64,000 nucleotides of DNA, from NCBI RefSeq assembly GCF_030064165.1, contig NZ_CP125947.1:744001-808000 (forward strand). Reading direction: 5' to 3'. Shown here piece by piece: positions 63,435-64,000 of the stretch. The position numbers and the translations under genes are program-made. The notes beneath the pieces were generated by a model that was given only the letters and a program-made list of their open reading frames with translations, did no database searches and was not told where the DNA came from. Source of the DNA: Comamonas resistens (lineage in GTDB: Bacteria; Pseudomonadota; Gammaproteobacteria; Burkholderiales; Burkholderiaceae_C). The first letter of the stretch is position 1. The number at the start of each line of letters is the position of its first letter.

Positions 63435-64000
63435 ATGGCCCGTCTTCCCCGTCTTACGCTGGCAAATCTGCCGCATCACATCATCCAGCGCGGAAACAAT
63501 GGCGGCGAGATCTTTGTGGACGCGCAGGACCGCCTGGTCATGCTGGATTTGCTGCGCGAGATGGCGCGGCGCTTCGAGGTCGATGTGCATGCCTATGTGC
63601 TCATGCCCAACCACTTTCATCTGCTGCTGACGCCCAGAACCGTGCAGGGCGTGCCCCATTTCATGCAGGCCGTGGGGCGTAGCTATGTGCGCTACTTCAA
63701 CAACCGGCACGGACGTACCGGCACCCTCTGGGAGGGGCGCTACCGCTGCACCGTGCTGCAGGCCGAGCAGTGGCTGATGGCCACCATGGTCTCCATGGAT
63801 CTCAATCCCGTGCGCGACGGGCTGGTGCAGCGCGCGGTGGACTGGCCCTGGTCCAGCTATGCGCACAACGCAGGCCTGCAAAGCGATGCGCTCATCAGCC
63901 CGCACGCACTTTTCTGGGCTCTGGGCAACACGCCGTTTGCCAGAGATGCTGCTTATGTCAGGGCCGTGGAGGCAGGTCTCGACCCGGACACCCAGGAGCA
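63435..64000 (+). CDS. RAYT-like Y1 HUH transposase-family protein (3' end beyond window)
   Basis: The first 188 codons of a Y1_Tnp (IS200-like) protein are present and the gene runs off the right edge. The N-terminal LPHHIIQRGNNGG is the QRGN motif of REP-associated tyrosine transposases. The metal-binding HUH-type pair is in MPNHFHLLL near residue 64, and the Tyr-containing helix is AVGRSYVRYFNNRHGRTG, followed by LWEGRYR. RAYT proteins are domesticated single-copy enzymes that mobilise REP hairpins. The REP-like repeats elsewhere in this window are possible substrates. The reading frame is open throughout what is visible. Confidence 0.88.
   Translation, partial: MARLPRLTLANLPHHIIQRGNNGGEIFVDAQDRLVMLDLLREMARRFEVDVHAYVLMPNHFHLLLTPRTVQGVPHFMQAVGRSYVRYFNNRHGRTGTLWEGRYRCTVLQAEQWLMATMVSMDLNPVRDGLVQRAVDWPWSSYAHNAGLQSDALISPHALFWALGNTPFARDAAYVRAVEAGLDPDTQE

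Overview
The window is a stretch of ordinary chromosome from a beta-proteobacterium of the family Comamonadaceae, most likely Comamonas or a close relative. The evidence is high GC, two Omp32-type porins, a pilMNOPQ-aroK-aroB-dgt block, System II cytochrome c maturation, NrtR-linked NAD genes and Comamonadaceae-type intergenic repeats. I see no prophage, CRISPR array, rRNA or tRNA. The only mobile-type gene is a RAYT-like HUH protein cut by the right edge.

Layout. 0.1-1.5 kb: flavin-dependent oxidoreductase and a small membrane protein. 1.5-11.8 kb: a type II secretion locus (gspE, D, N, M, L, K, J, I, H, G on the minus strand, gspC divergent) with REP-like repeats between the pseudopilin genes and no gspF. 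11.8-16.4 kb: cobC-cobS, ilvA behind what looks like a translational attenuator, an OsmC protein and coq7. 16.7-19.2 kb: two porins. 19.3-22.8 kb: groEL-groES under a perfect CIRCE element, an H-NS-family gene and a GNAT acetyltransferase. 22.9-29.0 kb: an NAD metabolism cluster (nadM-Nudix, nadE, pncB, a nicotinamidase-like hydrolase, divergent nrtR). 29.1-33.2 kb: metK, two tandem lipid A acyltransferases and an epoxide-hydrolase-like protein. 33.2-41.7 kb: engB, cytochrome c4, resB-ccsA, msrPQ, an ODP/beta-lactamase-fold protein, lptM and cyaY. 41.8-52.5 kb: mrcA divergent from pilMNOPQ-aroK-aroB-dgt. 52.6-54.2 kb: DUF1415 gene overlapping a methyltransferase gene. 54.3-58.3 kb: a triple Pho-box motif in front of two tandem PhoA-type alkaline phosphatases and an unrecognised histidine-rich exported protein. 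58.4-63.3 kb: pgi-tal divergent from a HexR/RpiR-type regulator, then a pcaF-type thiolase. 63.4 kb to the end: RAYT-like gene.

How it fits together. Several blocks are coherent units whose control elements can be read directly: CIRCE and a sigma32/sigma70 promoter for groESL; a Pho-box array for the phosphatase cluster; an inverted repeat between nrtR and the NAD salvage genes; two inverted repeats between tal-pgi and the RpiR regulator; and a promoter, Leu-rich leader peptide and terminator ahead of ilvA. Two dispersed repeat families run through the intergenic regions. One sits between the pseudopilin genes. The other is an AGCGCTT/AAGCGCT hairpin that recurs in the 5' leaders of otherwise unrelated minus-strand genes.

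The best candidates for something new are the ilvA leader, the His-rich protein in the phosphatase cluster, the GspE without its zinc domain, and the two repeat families together with the RAYT-like gene. Coordinates use start codons chosen by family alignment and ribosome-site logic, so many genes are shorter than their maximal open frame.
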